Source of the DNA: Pseudomonadota bacterium
GTDB taxonomy: Bacteria > Myxococcota_A > Polyangia > Haliangiales > Haliangiaceae
DNA length: 64,000 bases
Assembly: GCA_022360315.1 (NCBI GenBank)
Contig: JAKSDA010000462.1
Location: 55,503-119,502, forward strand
Reading direction: 5' to 3'
Made by a program: the position numbers and the translations under genes. Shown one piece after another: positions 10,904-20,225 of the stretch. Under the pieces are notes generated by a model that did not search any database, was not told where the DNA came from, and saw nothing but the letters and a program-made list of their open reading frames with translations. How positions within the stretch are numbered: the stretch's first letter is position 1; each line of letters starts with the position of its first letter.

Positions 10904-11667
10904 CGCCATTCGAATTCTACGCGACGATCGGCATCGGAGCCGCGGCCGCTGAGTTCTGATTCGCCTTTGGGAACGATCTGCAGGCGCGCCGGGTCGATAC
11001 CAAGGCGGGCGAGGTAATCGGCCACAGCGCGGGCGCGGCGCTCGGAAAGCGCAACATTGTACTCCTCCGTGCCGCTGTCGTCGGCGTGCCCAACGACGTA
11101 AACGCCGCGATCGCGGGGGACTTTCTGCAAACAGTCGGCGACCGCGCTCAGTGTTTCGCGGGCGTCGTCCCGCACGGTCCACTGATCAAAGTCGAAGAAA
11201 ACCGTCCGCATCTTACAGGAGACGTTGGCGGGTGGATCTCGCTTCCAGGGCTTGAGGCAGCGTCCGTCGATACAGTCCTCGTCATCTTCACAGTCTTCGT
11301 CGATTCTGCACGCCCTGGGCCGCAGGCACGTACCGCTCTGGCACTTACCTCCGGGCCCGCATTCGTCATTCGATTCACAGGGGAGGCATGCGCCGTTCTT
11401 GCACACCTGTCCCTCGGCGCATTCCTGGTCGGTGCTGCACTCGTCGACCTTGTTCGCAGCCACACAGGCGCCGTTTTGACAGGTCTGTCCATCCGGGCAG
11501 TCACTGTCGGCGCCGCATTCGACACACAACTTGTTGATACAGCGCTGTCCGGCTTTGCAGTCCTCGTCGCGGTCACAAGCCGGATCCTTGGGTGACTTGT
11601 CGGGACAGCCGGCCAGGACAGCGAGCGCAAACCCGAGCAGGGAAAGAAACAGACGTCTCGGAGGCAT
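10900..11667 (-). CDS. Pal/OmpA-domain lipoprotein with Cys-rich repeats
   Basis: This 255-aa protein has a lipoprotein signal with lipobox LAGC at residues 18-21. It is followed by about four disulfide-rich modules of the type CxxDxDCxxGxxCxxxxC (residues 30-140), which are common in Myxococcota surface proteins. The C-terminal 115 residues are an OmpA/Pal peptidoglycan-binding domain, with the motif VVGHADDSGTEEYN and the closing RRVEFEWR. It is the first gene of a two-gene unit with the CpoB-like protein (stop TGA overlapped by ATG). Expected location: outer membrane, inner leaflet or exposed, contacting peptidoglycan. Confidence 0.85.
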   Translation of the reverse strand: MPPRRLFLSLLGFALAVLAGCPDKSPKDPACDRDEDCKAGQRCINKLCVECGADSDCPDGQTCQNGACVAANKVDECSTDQECAEGQVCKNGACLPCESNDECGPGGKCQSGTCLRPRACRIDEDCEDDEDCIDGRCLKPWKRDPPANVSCKMRTVFFDFDQWTVRDDARETLSAVADCLQKVPRDRGVYVVGHADDSGTEEYNVALSERRARAVADYLARLGIDPARLQIVPKGESELSGRGSDADRRVEFEWR

Positions 11668-11809
11668 GGATGCGTCACGGTATTCTCCGATCCGGACAGA
11701 GTCAATGTCTCATGGCCCGGGCAACGCCCGCGCCGCTGCGCCGATACAAATGGCGAGATCGGCATCGTGTGGGTGCAGTAGCCGGCTGCGGGAGTTACCT
11801 TCCCCGCTC

Positions 11810-13170
<1,361 letters not shown>

Positions 13171-13174
<4 letters not shown>

Positions 13175-13764
13175 CCGAGCTGCTTGGTGGCGAAGTCCCA
13201 GTTGACCACCTTCCAGAACTCCTCGATGTACTTGGGCCGCGCGTTGCGATAATCGATGTAGTAGGCGTGCTCCCATACATCCAGGGTGAGCAAGCAGGTG
13301 GTTTTTTCCTCGGTCAGCGGTGTCTCGGCGTTGGGCGTGGTCTCGATGGCCAAGCCATCCTCGGTCTTGACCAGCCATGCCCATCCGCTGCCAAAGCGAG
13401 CAGCGGCAGCGGCCGAGAACTTGTCCTTGAACGTGGCAAAGTCGCCAAACGATTTGTTGATGGCCGCGGCGATTGCCCCGGTGGGCTGGCCGCCGCCATT
13501 CGGCGACATGCAGTTCCAATAGAACGTGTGGTTCCAGACCTGGGCCGCGTTGTTGAACAGCGCCTGCTCGTTCTGGTGGCAGCAAACTTTGAGGATCAGC
13601 TCTTCGAGACCAAGGCTGGCGTGAGCTGTTCCCTCGATGGCCGCGTTAAGCTTGTTGACGTAACCCTGATGATGTTTACCGTAATGATACTCAATGGTCT
13701 CTTTCGAGATCACGGGTTCCAGCGCATTCTGCGCGTACGGAAGCTCGGGAAGTTGATGTGCCAT
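13171..13764 (-). CDS. sodB: Superoxide dismutase [Fe] (Fe/Mn family)
   Basis: This 197-aa enzyme converts superoxide to hydrogen peroxide and oxygen. The four metal ligands of the family are visible: His27, His79 (in WNHTFYWN), Asp162 and His166 (in DVWEHAYY). The sequence FNNAAQVWNHTFYWNCMSPN is close to that of iron-type enzymes. It lacks a signal peptide and so is cytoplasmic. The ATG has a strong AAGGAGAGG about 7 nt upstream. Convergent with the NtrC-type regulator. Confidence 0.95.
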
Positions 13765-14027
13765 GTGATTGCCTCTCCTTGGGCTGAATAAAACCGATTA
13801 AACTCCGCCACGGCCTTCGGCAATTGTCTCCGGCCCGGCAGATGATGGAGCATGTCGGCCAAAAAGTGCCCTGTCAACCCCGATAGTTGGCTCTGTTAAC
13901 CGGGCTTTTTAAGATGTTGGTAATCTGGTGTTTTCAGCCCCCAACAGCGTCTCTTGTACCACCACAGACACCGCAGACCACATCTTGACCCGACCAGTAA
14001 TGGTGATTACGACAGAAGGTGATGTCC
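13765..14027. other. Divergent promoter region between sod and grpE
   Basis: About 260 bp between divergent genes. It should hold the promoters of both. A T-run (GCTTTTTAAG) occurs near 13904-13913, but no good -35/-10 pair and no CIRCE-like heat-shock element were found upstream of grpE. Confidence 0.35.
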
Positions 14028-14813
14028 ATGTACCACGCGAATGAGGGCTACAAAGTGCCTGTACGGCGTCTTTCCAACCAGATGTCCGGGGGCCAGGGCG
14101 TGTCACGCGGGCCTTTCAGCGAGGTTCCGGAGCGTTCGCGCGGACGTTCCCCAGGCCCGCGGCAATCAGCCCAGGCGTCCGGAGATGCGGGATTTCATGT
14201 CCCCGATCGCCGCCCGTGGACTGCTTCGTCCGCCGCCGAGGATCCGGCTGGCGCCGAACGACAGTCGCGCGAGCCGGCGCAAACACGCGATCACGCCGCA
14301 GCAAAAATGGCTGGCGAAATCGCGCGCCTGACCCAACTCGTGGATGAAAAAGACCGTCAGGCGCGCGAATCAGCGGTGATGGCGCGGCGTGCTGAAGAAG
14401 AGCTCGAGCGCGCCAAGAGCCGTATCCGCAAGGATGCCGCCAAGGAGCTGGAGCAAAAAAACCGCGCGGTCTTGTTCAGCTTTCTCGAGGTCCTCGACGA
14501 CCTCGAGCGCGCGCTGGATGCGGCCAGGGATGGCGATGGATCGTCGGCTGTACTGCAGGGTATCGAACTCGTTCGCAAGGGATTTCTGGCCAAACTCGAT
14601 CAGTTCGGCGTCACCCACCTGCCCGCGCTGGGCAGCGAGTTCGATCCCAACCGGCACGAGGCGGTAAGCATGGTGCCAGTAAGCGATGCCGGGGACGACC
14701 GCGCCGTTATCGGCGTGGTGCGAGAAGGCTATCTCATCGGAGACGAGACTCTGCGCCCCGCTGCTGTTGCGGTCGGAAAACTGTCCAGTTTCACAGCGAC
14801 CGAGCCAGGATAA
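14028..14813 (+). CDS. grpE: GrpE-family nucleotide exchange factor
   Basis: GrpE releases ADP from DnaK. The C-terminal half matches the family: a long helix (LEQKNRAVLFSFLEVLDDLERALDA), then a beta domain with GSEFDPNRHEAVSMVP and the closing VIGVVREGYLIGDETLRPAAVAVGK. The first 100 residues are a disordered Arg/Ser/Pro-rich extension, making it 261 aa rather than the usual 190-210. ATGs at 14022 and 14028 and a GTG at 14019 are in frame; 14028 has AGAAGG at the best spacing. Neither dnaK nor dnaJ is adjacent, so it may be a second copy with a special role. The 3' end overlaps the end of the convergent phosphatase gene by 23 nt. Confidence 0.85.
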   Translation: MYHANEGYKVPVRRLSNQMSGGQGVSRGPFSEVPERSRGRSPGPRQSAQASGDAGFHVPDRRPWTASSAAEDPAGAERQSREPAQTRDHAAAKMAGEIARLTQLVDEKDRQARESAVMARRAEEELERAKSRIRKDAAKELEQKNRAVLFSFLEVLDDLERALDAARDGDGSSAVLQGIELVRKGFLAKLDQFGVTHLPALGSEFDPNRHEAVSMVPVSDAGDDRAVIGVVREGYLIGDETLRPAAVAVGKLSSFTATEPG

Positions 14814-16305
14814 ACGCAATATCGTCCTTTGGCCGCCGATCGCCCAGATAAGCCCGAATTCTGCGGTCCAGATGGCCCTGAATACGGCCTACGGGTTGGT
14901 TGCGCACCTCGCGAAGCCAGGTCAGGAAGTGCCGGGGCGCGGTGACATCGTCGAGCAGCACGCCATCGGTAAACCACAGGATTATATCGCCGCGCTCAAC
15001 CGGCAAGGAGAAGCTGGGAAAATTCGGCGCAGCGATCTGACCGAGCTGAGGGCTCGGCCTGGACACAGTGTGAATACCTTGCCAGACATTGGTGTTGCGA
15101 CTGTCGTCCAATTGTGACGGGCGAATGATGAGCGGCGCCGGATGACCGGCGGTAGCAATGTGCAGAACCCGCTCGTCGTAATCGAGAGCAGTGGCAAGAA
15201 ACGTCATGTACAGACGCGATTCCGCCATATTTCCGACGATTTTGTTCAAGCTATTGAGCAGTGATACCGGGCGCACCTCACGTACATTGTCGCTGATGCG
15301 CTGGCTCAGATCGCAGGCCGTGTACACGCACGAGGCCGTTGCCGCAGTGACCAGCGCAGCCGCGACGCCATGGTCGGTGACGTCGCCGATGAGAACCGAG
15401 AGCTCGCGGGCTGTTTCGTTGTGAAAGAAGCCCAACCAATCTCCCGCAGCTTCGTCGGCCGGCCGATAACTGAACGCAAACTCGAATCCGGGAATGTCCT
15501 GGGGTGGCTTCCTGGGAATCAGCATGCGCTGGACCGTACGCGCCGTCTCTAGCTCCATGGCCATTCGCCTGCGATCCAGCTCGCGAATGGCCTGCTTGCG
15601 CTTGATATCGTCGTAGGTGTTCTCGAGTCGCTCATGGGCATTCTTTAGCTCTTTGTGCAACTCGACCAGGGAGGAGTTGGCGTGCTCGAGGCGTGAGTTC
15701 ATCTTGAGGAGTTCGCGGTTCTTCTGCAGGAGCAGTTCAGCCGTGGTGATCTGCCGCTCCATATCTCGCCTCATCGCGTCCTTTTCTTTTTGTTTGGCAT
15801 ACGCGTAATCCTCAAAGGTCGCCAATAAAAAACTGAGAATCTGCTGGCGGGACGCCCGGAGCCCGTACTTTTTGCCCATAAAGCGAAAGTCGAGGTCGCC
15901 GGATTGCTCTCCGTTCTGCTCGCGGCCACCGTGGTTGCTGAACACAGTGCGAATACGCTCGACCAGACTGTCGACTTCGTAGGGCTTGGTGATGAAGTTG
16001 TCGGCACCCGCGGCCAGGCCCTTCATGATGTCATCAGCCTCTTTCAGATTGGTCAGAAGGATCACTGGAACGTGACCGTAGCGGGGGCTCTCTTTGATCA
16101 TCCGGCACAGCTCGTAGCCATCCATCCCGGGCATGAGCACATCGCTGAGCACCACGTGAAAGCTCTCGCGTTCCAATGCCTCCAGCGCAGCTTCGCCATC
16201 GGGCACAGTCTCGATCGCAAACCCCGCGGCGTGTAGGAGCAACTCCAACTGCTTGGCCTGGGTCGGACTGTCGTCGACGATGAGAACTCGCTGCTCAGCA
16301 GACAT
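14791..16305 (-). CDS. Response regulator with PP2C-type (SpoIIE/RsbU) phosphatase
   Basis: This 504-aa protein has an N-terminal receiver domain (Asp55 in VVLSDVLMPGMDG), a coiled-coil linker (about residues 165-255) and a C-terminal PP2C-like SpoIIE domain with DWLGFF and IGDVTDHGVAAAL as metal-binding signatures. Such proteins dephosphorylate anti-anti-sigma factors in response to receiver phosphorylation. It is transcribed divergently from the chemosensory operon that starts at 16432 and may be its output, since no separate CheY is encoded here; this is an inference from position. No STAS or anti-sigma partner is in the window. Confidence 0.88.
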   Translation of the reverse strand: MSAEQRVLIVDDSPTQAKQLELLLHAAGFAIETVPDGEAALEALERESFHVVLSDVLMPGMDGYELCRMIKESPRYGHVPVILLTNLKEADDIMKGLAAGADNFITKPYEVDSLVERIRTVFSNHGGREQNGEQSGDLDFRFMGKKYGLRASRQQILSFLLATFEDYAYAKQKEKDAMRRDMERQITTAELLLQKNRELLKMNSRLEHANSSLVELHKELKNAHERLENTYDDIKRKQAIRELDRRRMAMELETARTVQRMLIPRKPPQDIPGFEFAFSYRPADEAAGDWLGFFHNETARELSVLIGDVTDHGVAAALVTAATASCVYTACDLSQRISDNVREVRPVSLLNSLNKIVGNMAESRLYMTFLATALDYDERVLHIATAGHPAPLIIRPSQLDDSRNTNVWQGIHTVSRPSPQLGQIAAPNFPSFSLPVERGDIILWFTDGVLLDDVTAPRHFLTWLREVRNQPVGRIQGHLDRRIRAYLGDRRPKDDIAFILARSL

Positions 16306-16431
16306 GCAAGCTAACCATTGTATCGATCAGCGACCGACTTGGAAACCAAGCGACCCCTCCAGTTCTCGACAGATAGCCCCGCCGGCCTATCGCGAGCTAC
16401 GATTGTGATATCGTGGTTGAACTTCTTTAAC

Positions 16432-16896
16432 ATGCAGCTCCTGCTCTTCCATGTAGACGATCGGCGCTGCGCACTGCGCCTTGACGAAGTAGAAGAAGTC
16501 ATCGCGGCAGTAGCTCATGTGCCGCTGCCGAGCGCCCCACAGGGCATCGTGGGTGCGATCGACGTCCATGGCGAACCGGTGCCACTTTTCGACGTTCGCT
16601 CGCGGCTCGAACTGCCGACAAGGCTTCCGAAAAGCTCTGATCACTTCATTCTGAGCCGATCGTCGGGGCGTCGGATTGCCCTCGCAGTCGATCGCGCGCT
16701 AGAGATCGCCGACATCCCCGAGATCGACATGACCAAGGCCAGACAACTGGCACCGTGTGCCCCATATCTGGATGGATTGGCCAAACAGGCCATGGAATTG
16801 TGGCTGATCTGGGATCTGAGCTGCTTTCTATCGCAGTCGGAGAAGCGAGCTCTCGATGAGGCATTGGCAGCCTCGCTCGAGGTAGGGGGTCCATGA
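16432..16896 (+). CDS. CheW-like coupling protein
   Basis: A 154-aa CheW-domain protein, first gene of the chemosensory operon. The start MQLLLFHVDD matches the beginning of the CheW fold; the frame is open to 16318 but the extra residues are not conserved. Conserved elements are CALRLDEVEEVI, GIVGAIDVHGEPVPLFD (G-x-hydrophobic-D-hG signature) and a C-terminal helix. CheW proteins link receptors with the CheA kinase. The stop overlaps the cheR start (ATGA, 16893-16896). Shortness of the end (WLIWDLSCFLSQSE) is normal for the type. Confidence 0.8.
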   Translation: MQLLLFHVDDRRCALRLDEVEEVIAAVAHVPLPSAPQGIVGAIDVHGEPVPLFDVRSRLELPTRLPKSSDHFILSRSSGRRIALAVDRALEIADIPEIDMTKARQLAPCAPYLDGLAKQAMELWLIWDLSCFLSQSEKRALDEALAASLEVGGP

Positions 16897-18473
16897 CAGC
16901 GGGATCCTATCACCGCATTGCCGGGCTCATCTCTCGATGGAGCGGTCTCGAGGTTCGGCCCGGGCGCGAAACCGAACTGAAGCAAGCGCTCGCCCGCACC
17001 GGGCAAGCGCCTACACCGCTCGACCTGCTCGCTGTGGAAGCCGATCTGCCCGGCAATGAGCTTGTCCTCGCCCAGCTCGCTGAATCGCTCGTGGTACCCG
17101 AGACGTACTTCCTGCGCGACCCCGAACACTTCGACTTCATCCGGCGCGAAATTCTATCAGGGCTGCGCACTCGATACCCGCGTCACCTGTCGACCTGGTG
17201 TGCTGGCTGCTCGTCGGGCGAAGAAGCCTACTCTCTGGCCATCATTCTGGAACAGGAAAAGCTCGACGACCGGTCCACACTGGTGGCCAGCGATATCTCG
17301 CGCACAGCCCTGCACAAGGCTCGGCTCGGATTGTATTCCGCCTGGTCTCTGCGCGGGGTCGAAGGAGACATTGCCGCTCGGTACTTCAGCATCTTGGATG
17401 AGCATGAGTTTTTGATCACCGAGCGGATTCGCAAGCGTCCCGTCTTCGTTTGGGATAACCTGGCCGCCAGCGCAGATGCTACCCCAATGGGTACCCACGA
17501 CCTCATTCTGTGCCGCAATGTTCTCATGTACTTCACACCCACGGCGATCGAACGAGTGGCGCGGCGCTTCTACCATTCGCTGAACGACGGCGGCTGGCTC
17601 GTTACCGGTCCCAGCGATCCAATCCTCGATGCCATCGCTCCATTCAAAGCGGTGGTCACCGAAGAGGGGACGTTCTATCGCACGACAAGATCACCTGAGC
17701 CGACCGTTTATCCGGCACGTGGTTGCCTCGGCACCCACGTGAGGCCGCCAGATGGCCGCATTGTTCGGCCATCTGGCCCAACCGTGCCAGGCCAGACCGT
17801 GGCGGACCCGGCACTTGTCGAAAGGCGCATTGCCGAGGCAAGGACGGCGCTCGAGCGTGGTGACAACGCGACCGCTCTGGTGCTCACCAGGACCCTGGAC
17901 GAATCGCCCAAAGCAAGCGGCATCTACGTGCGCGCGCTGGCCAACTCCGACAAGCCCGCCGAGGCAGAAGCGGCATTATCGCGATTGCTGAAGCGACACG
18001 CCTCGGAGGTTGAGTTGCACTTTCTCTCAGCTGTGCTGCTGTGTGGACAAAAGCAGTACGACCGGGCCATGGTTGCTGGGCGTCAGGTCGTCGAGCTGGA
18101 CCCGTTTTCGGTTGCCGGTTATCTGATCTGCGCATTCATCGAGCACACGCTGGGCAACCTCCGCGCTGCCCTGTCGAGCTATATCCGGGCGCGACATCTT
18201 GCCGAGTCACACCCACCCGGCGCCGTGCTGCCTCTCATCGAAGACCAGACTGCGGGTCAGCTAGCAGCGGCGGCAGCAGCGCAAATCGTTCACATCGAGC
18301 AAAAAATCCGTACTGGAGGCGACAACGCGAGCGATGGACTGGGAGCAAATCAAGACGCGACTCGACGCCGCGATGGAACGGATCCGCCGAGTCGAGATAT
18401 CTGCCGATCCGGCGCGAGAACGCGAGGTTATGCAGCAACGCGCCCGTGCCCTTGCCCGCCCGGCTCCATCTGA
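16893..18473 (+). CDS. cheR: CheR methyltransferase with C-terminal TPR domain
   Basis: This 526-aa protein methylates glutamates of chemoreceptors using S-adenosylmethionine. The CheR domain occupies residues 1-265, with the VVPETYFLRDPEHF region, the SAM-binding motif WCAGCSSGEEAYS and CRNVLMYF. Residues 310-470 form TPR-like helices (VERRIAEARTALERGDNATAL, LDPFSVAGYLICAFIEHTLGNL). The final roughly 45 residues lie inside the next gene and are low-complexity, Arg/Pro-rich, unlike a folded tail. No CheB methylesterase is encoded nearby, so how methylation is reversed is unclear. Confidence 0.88.
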   Translation: MTAGSYHRIAGLISRWSGLEVRPGRETELKQALARTGQAPTPLDLLAVEADLPGNELVLAQLAESLVVPETYFLRDPEHFDFIRREILSGLRTRYPRHLSTWCAGCSSGEEAYSLAIILEQEKLDDRSTLVASDISRTALHKARLGLYSAWSLRGVEGDIAARYFSILDEHEFLITERIRKRPVFVWDNLAASADATPMGTHDLILCRNVLMYFTPTAIERVARRFYHSLNDGGWLVTGPSDPILDAIAPFKAVVTEEGTFYRTTRSPEPTVYPARGCLGTHVRPPDGRIVRPSGPTVPGQTVADPALVERRIAEARTALERGDNATALVLTRTLDESPKASGIYVRALANSDKPAEAEAALSRLLKRHASEVELHFLSAVLLCGQKQYDRAMVAGRQVVELDPFSVAGYLICAFIEHTLGNLRAALSSYIRARHLAESHPPGAVLPLIEDQTAGQLAAAAAAQIVHIEQKIRTGGDNASDGLGANQDATRRRDGTDPPSRDICRSGARTRGYAATRPCPCPPGSI

Positions 18474-18927
18474 CGACGCCGGGCAAAACCACCGCGAGGT
18501 AGTGACGTTTGTGCTCGGCGAGAGCCGGTACGCCATCGACACCAGATTTGTGCACGCAGTGCAACGCGACCCGTGTTTCACCCGACTGCCCAACGTCGGG
18601 CAACACATCGTCGGAGTTACGCAGATCCGTGGTGACATTGTCGCAGTGCTCGAACCAACCGAGATATTGGGCGTAACTCGCACAACGCCCAATCGCCCGG
18701 GCTCTTTGCTCTTGCTCGGCGTCGACCGAATCGAACTCGCCATGCTAGTGGACATGATCGGCGCGGTCCGCAGCCTGCCCGAACAAGAGCTCTATGCCTT
18801 TGCGGTGAGTGCCGGGCAGTCTCATCTGCACGCGGTCACCGCCGGATCGCTGGTCATCGTGGATGCCGCCTCGCTGCTGGATGACCCGCGGCTAGTCCTG
18901 GACCAGCGCCGTGAGGCCGGATCGTGA
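18334..18927 (+). CDS. CheW-like coupling protein with N-terminal helix
   Basis: A 197-aa CheW-domain protein. The first 45 residues (MDWEQIKTRLDAAMERIRRV, then ending RARALARP) form an amphipathic helix like that seen in chemosensory CheW proteins of Myxococcota, then the CheW fold follows (VVTFVLGESRYAIDT, GVTQIRGDIVAVLEP). The start overlaps cheR by 140 nt, which is unusually long, but the N-terminal helix is well formed so the start appears real. The stop overlaps the start of the receptor gene as GTGA. Confidence 0.85.
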   Translation: MDWEQIKTRLDAAMERIRRVEISADPAREREVMQQRARALARPAPSDDAGQNHREVVTFVLGESRYAIDTRFVHAVQRDPCFTRLPNVGQHIVGVTQIRGDIVAVLEPTEILGVTRTTPNRPGSLLLLGVDRIELAMLVDMIGAVRSLPEQELYAFAVSAGQSHLHAVTAGSLVIVDAASLLDDPRLVLDQRREAGS

Positions 18928-20204
18928 GCACGTCGCAACTTTCGCCCCCGCAATCGTCACCTCCGCGCCCGGCAGCGTCCGGGGCCAGCCGGCCGTTCCT
19001 GCTGGGAAACCTGTCCATCCGGGCCAAGCTGCTCCTTATGATGATGGGCTTCTTCGCCATCGTCGCGTCGATTTTGTACATCTACGTCGATCAGAGCGAG
19101 ATCGCGAATCAGAAGAACTTATTGATTTTTTCAAGCATCCTGATCTTGCTAGGCGTCGGTTTTACCCTTTTTGTCGCGCGCACGGTCGCCGGACCGATCG
19201 TGGACCTCACCAACGCAGTGCAACAGCTCAGCGCCGACTACCTCGATACCCGGATCGCAGTCCGTTCCACCGACGAAGTCGGCAAGCTGGCCAATGCCTT
19301 CAACGAACTTGCCGAGAGGCTGCAGGGCGCCCGCGAAGCCGAGCAGGCGTCGCGAGAAAACGAGCAGCGCGCCCGTGAAGCTGTAGTCGATACCTCGGAA
19401 AAACTTCTCGAGACCAGCAGTCACATTCTGACCGCCAACACGGCGCAGGCCTCTGGAGCTCAACAGCAGGTCGCAGCGGTTACCGAAGCGGTCGCCACGG
19501 TCAACGAAGTCCACAAAACCGCCGAAGAGGCGGCCAAACGCGCCAACATGGTCAGTGAATCATCGCGCAACGCCCTCGAGGTGGGCAAATCGGGCCGCGA
19601 ATCGATCGAACTGACAATCGCCAGCATGGGCTCGATCAAAGAGCATGTCGAGAGCATCGCCCAGGAAATCCTGGCTCTGGCCGAACGAGCCCAAGCCATC
19701 GGCGATATCGTCACCACGGTCAACGAGATCGCCGAGCAGACCAATCTGCTCGCTCTGAACGCCGCTATCGAGGCTTCACGGGCCGGAGAGCACGGCAGGG
19801 GTTTTTCGGTCGTGGCCATTGAGGTCAAAGAACTGGCCAGTCAGTCCAAAAAAGCCACAGCGCAGATCAGGCAGATCCTCACTCAGATCCAGAAGGCCAC
19901 CAACGGTGCTGTCATGGCCACCGAGATCGGCACCAAAAAAGTCGCCGAAGCCGTGCAAGTGGTCCACGGCACTGGTGACAACATCAGGACCCTGGTCACC
20001 ACTGTCGAAGAGGCCGCCGAAGCGGCAGCCCAGATCGCTGCTTCGGCGGGACAGCAGGCCAGCGGCATAACCCACATCAACCTCGCGATGAGGAACATCA
20101 ATCAGGTGGCCAGCGAGAATCTCAGCTCGACCGAGCAAGCCGCCCAGGCCGCGCGCGATCTCAACGAACTGGCCGAGACCCTGCGCGAGCTCCTCGCCAG
20201 TTGA
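18924..20204 (+). CDS. Methyl-accepting chemotaxis protein without periplasmic domain
   Basis: This 426-aa receptor starts with GTG overlapping the cheW stop. It has two hydrophobic helices (about residues 35-55 and 68-88) separated by only a dozen residues, so there is almost no extracytoplasmic sensor. A HAMP domain follows (VAGPIVDLTNAVQQL), then the signalling hairpin, whose tip reads EIAEQTNLLALNAAIEASRAGE, and the ending SSTEQAAQAARDLNELAETL. It must sense a membrane or cytoplasmic cue, or respond through an adaptor. It couples to the CheW proteins and the CheA-REC kinase of the same operon. Confidence 0.92.
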   Translation: MSTSQLSPPQSSPPRPAASGASRPFLLGNLSIRAKLLLMMMGFFAIVASILYIYVDQSEIANQKNLLIFSSILILLGVGFTLFVARTVAGPIVDLTNAVQQLSADYLDTRIAVRSTDEVGKLANAFNELAERLQGAREAEQASRENEQRAREAVVDTSEKLLETSSHILTANTAQASGAQQQVAAVTEAVATVNEVHKTAEEAAKRANMVSESSRNALEVGKSGRESIELTIASMGSIKEHVESIAQEILALAERAQAIGDIVTTVNEIAEQTNLLALNAAIEASRAGEHGRGFSVVAIEVKELASQSKKATAQIRQILTQIQKATNGAVMATEIGTKKVAEAVQVVHGTGDNIRTLVTTVEEAAEAAAQIAASAGQQASGITHINLAMRNINQVASENLSSTEQAAQAARDLNELAETLRELLAS

Positions 20205-20225
20205 GCCAGCCGCGACGGCCGAGCG

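Noticed and set aside
11086..11595. 169-aa plus-strand ORF opposite the OmpA-like lipoprotein
   Set aside because: Mirror of a Cys-rich repeated coding region; hydrophobic character is an artefact of the reverse frame.
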